Under the pieces are notes generated by a model. It was not told where the DNA came from, ran no database searches, and worked only from the letters and a program-made list of their open reading frames with translations. Of a stretch of DNA of 6,824 nucleotides, positions 5,716 through 6,824 are shown one piece after another. The stretch is taken from NCBI GenBank assembly GCA_029859085.1, contig JAOUDU010000146.1:1-6824 (forward strand). Direction: 5' to 3'. This DNA comes from Gammaproteobacteria bacterium. Its GTDB lineage: Bacteria > Pseudomonadota > Gammaproteobacteria > Pseudomonadales > Halieaceae. Position numbers and translations under genes: made by a program. Every line of letters begins with the position of its first letter. The first letter of the stretch is position 1.

Positions 5716-6339
5716 ATGGACAAGGATCTGCTGGCGCGGGTCGACCGGCTGGAGTCACTGGACGAGATCCGCCAGTTGGCGGCGAAGTATTCCCTGTCCC
5801 TGGACATGCGCGACCTCGATGCCCATGTGAACCTGTTCGCGCCGGATATCCGGGTCAGCCGGGAAAAAGTGGGCCGCGCCCATCTCAAGCGCTGGCTGGA
5901 CGATACCCTGCGCCTGCAGTTTACCGGTACCTCCCACCACATCGGCAACCACGTGATCGAGTTCGACGACCCCGACCATGCCCACGGGGTGGTCTATTCA
6001 AAGAACGAGCACGAAACCGGCGACGAGTGGGTCATCATGCAGATGCTGTACTGGGACAACTACGAGCGCATCGACGGTCGCTGGTATTTCCGCCGCCGCC
6101 TGCCCTGCTACTGGTACGCCACCGATCTCAACAAGCCGCCCATCGGCGACAACAAGATGCGCTGGCCCGAGCGGGAACCCTACGAGGGCGCCTATCACGA
6201 TCTGTGGCCGTCCTGGCAGGCGTTCTGGGCCAATCCACCCGGTGACGGGGAGCCGCAGGTCGCCGCGCCCGCGCCGCTGGAACAGTTTCTGAATACCATG
6301 CGTCGCGGCGCCCCGGAACCGAAAATACGGATCCGCTAA
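5716..6339 (+). CDS. NTF2-like / SnoaL-like domain protein
   Basis: Predicted 207-residue cytosolic protein with the cone-shaped NTF2/SnoaL fold, the family holding scytalone dehydratase, ketosteroid isomerase and the bile acid 7-alpha-dehydratase BaiE. An N-terminal helix (LDEIRQLAAKY, 15-25) leads to LSLDMRDLDAHVNLFAPD (27-44), the usual helix before the first strand. SHHIGNHVIEFD (73-84) and YERIDGRWYFRRR (116-128) are the typical strands. Candidate pocket residues are Tyr25, Asp30, His75 and His79; Tyr25 and Asp30 line up with catalytic residues of BaiE by a from-memory comparison, but the BaiE His and Arg do not clearly match. After residue 135 an extension rich in Trp, Pro and Tyr goes beyond the usual domain (about 130-150 residues) and ends in a basic tail. 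The context between an SDR and an enone reductase fits a dehydratase or isomerase on a ring substrate, but no reaction can be assigned. Confidence 0.85.
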   Translation: MDKDLLARVDRLESLDEIRQLAAKYSLSLDMRDLDAHVNLFAPDIRVSREKVGRAHLKRWLDDTLRLQFTGTSHHIGNHVIEFDDPDHAHGVVYSKNEHETGDEWVIMQMLYWDNYERIDGRWYFRRRLPCYWYATDLNKPPIGDNKMRWPEREPYEGAYHDLWPSWQAFWANPPGDGEPQVAAPAPLEQFLNTMRRGAPEPKIRIR

Positions 6340-6377
6340 GGCGTGTCGTGGCCGTTCACACCACCCAGGAATCAGCT

Positions 6378-6824
6378 ATGGATATTTTTTCGGGCGTAAC
6401 ACTCGGGCAGATTGCATTGGCCAACCGTATTGTAATGGCGCCTATGACCCGCAGCCGCGCGGGCGCGGACGCGGTGCCCACCGCGATGATGGTGGATTAC
6501 TACAGCCAGCGCGCCGGCGCCGGCCTGATCATTTCCGAGGGCATCGCCCCCAGCGCCGATGGCCTCGGTTACTGCCGCACACCCGGGCTTTACAACGAGG
6601 CCCAGGTGGCGGCCTGGTCCCGGGTGACGGCGGCCGTCCACGCGGCGGGGGGCAAAATCGTCGCCCAGTTGATGCACGTGGGGCGGGCGGCCAGCCACCT
6701 CAACAAGCCGGCCGGCAGCGAGACCGTCGCGCCTTCGGCCATTCGCGCCCGGGGTGAAATCTATACCGACCAGGCGGGCATGGCGCCCTTTGACGAGCCC
6801 CGCGCCCTGGACACGCAGGAGATT
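6378..6824 (+). CDS. NADH:flavin oxidoreductase / Old Yellow Enzyme family, partial
   Basis: The first 149 codons of an FMN-dependent ene-reductase that reduces activated C=C bonds (enones); full members are about 350-370 residues, so the C-terminal part lies beyond the window edge. NRIVMAPMTRSRA at 16-28 is the phosphate/FMN-binding start, with Thr24 where classical enzymes (OYE, NemA type) tune the flavin, unlike the Cys of YqjM-type enzymes. EGIAPSADGLGY (54-65) and QLMHVGRA (97-104) follow, the latter usually reading QLWHxGR, so Met99 replaces a common Trp. The catalytic His and Asn pair and the rest of the barrel fall outside. AGGA (6367-6370) sits seven bases before the ATG, and the 38-base gap from the SnoaL-like gene suggests the same operon. 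Together with the SDRs it fits reduction of a ring enone. It could equally serve general electrophile detoxification. Confidence 0.9.
   Translation, partial: MDIFSGVTLGQIALANRIVMAPMTRSRAGADAVPTAMMVDYYSQRAGAGLIISEGIAPSADGLGYCRTPGLYNEAQVAAWSRVTAAVHAAGGKIVAQLMHVGRAASHLNKPAGSETVAPSAIRARGEIYTDQAGMAPFDEPRALDTQEI

Noticed and set aside
5133..5948. Minus-strand open frame of 271 codons across the SDR and SnoaL-like genes
   Set aside because: Antisense to two genes with clear motifs; the composition is that of a shadow frame.

Overview
This is GC-rich bacterial chromosomal DNA (third codon positions mostly G or C, strong Shine-Dalgarno sites, tight gene packing). It carries a cluster of enzymes of the kind used to break down or modify cyclic, steroid-like or terpenoid CoA thioesters and enones. 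The gene style resembles marine Gammaproteobacteria that degrade steroids or terpenoids, but this is a weak inference and an alphaproteobacterium cannot be excluded. There are no RNA genes, insertion sequences or CRISPR arrays.

Layout. Positions 1-154 form a leader with a possible tail of an upstream gene (stop at 52-54). An extended short-chain dehydrogenase (SDR; NAD(P)-dependent epimerase/dehydratase type) runs from 155 to 1171 on the plus strand. It converges on a minus-strand classical SDR (1232-1993); the 60-base gap between their stops holds overlapping hairpins. Upstream of the minus-strand SDR is a divergent control region (1994-2359). It has an AT-rich patch with a perfect 15-base palindrome (2069-2083) overlapping a candidate promoter, then what looks like the stranded N-terminus of an acyl-CoA dehydrogenase gene (from 2112, in-frame TAG at 2190-2192). 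Next come a crotonase-fold protein (2360-3175) and, overlapping its stop codon, a TetR-family regulator (3175-3867).

After a 97-base gap a second plus-strand series begins: another crotonase (3965-4867), a classical SDR (4932-5705), an NTF2/SnoaL-like protein (5716-6339) and an Old Yellow Enzyme family flavin oxidoreductase cut by the window edge (6378-6824).

How the genes may work together. The parts are CoA-thioester hydration, isomerisation or C-C chemistry (two crotonases), alcohol/ketone redox steps (three SDRs), a small acid-base pocket enzyme (SnoaL-like) and enone reduction (OYE). They would fit a peripheral degradation pathway for an alicyclic compound, with the TetR protein as local ligand-responsive repressor and the palindrome as its best candidate operator. 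Substrate and pathway cannot be named from sequence alone. The most notable points are the decayed acyl-CoA dehydrogenase, the palindrome, and the non-canonical active sites: the first crotonase lacks both classical catalytic glutamates, the second lacks one, and the 4932-5705 SDR departs from two classical motifs.
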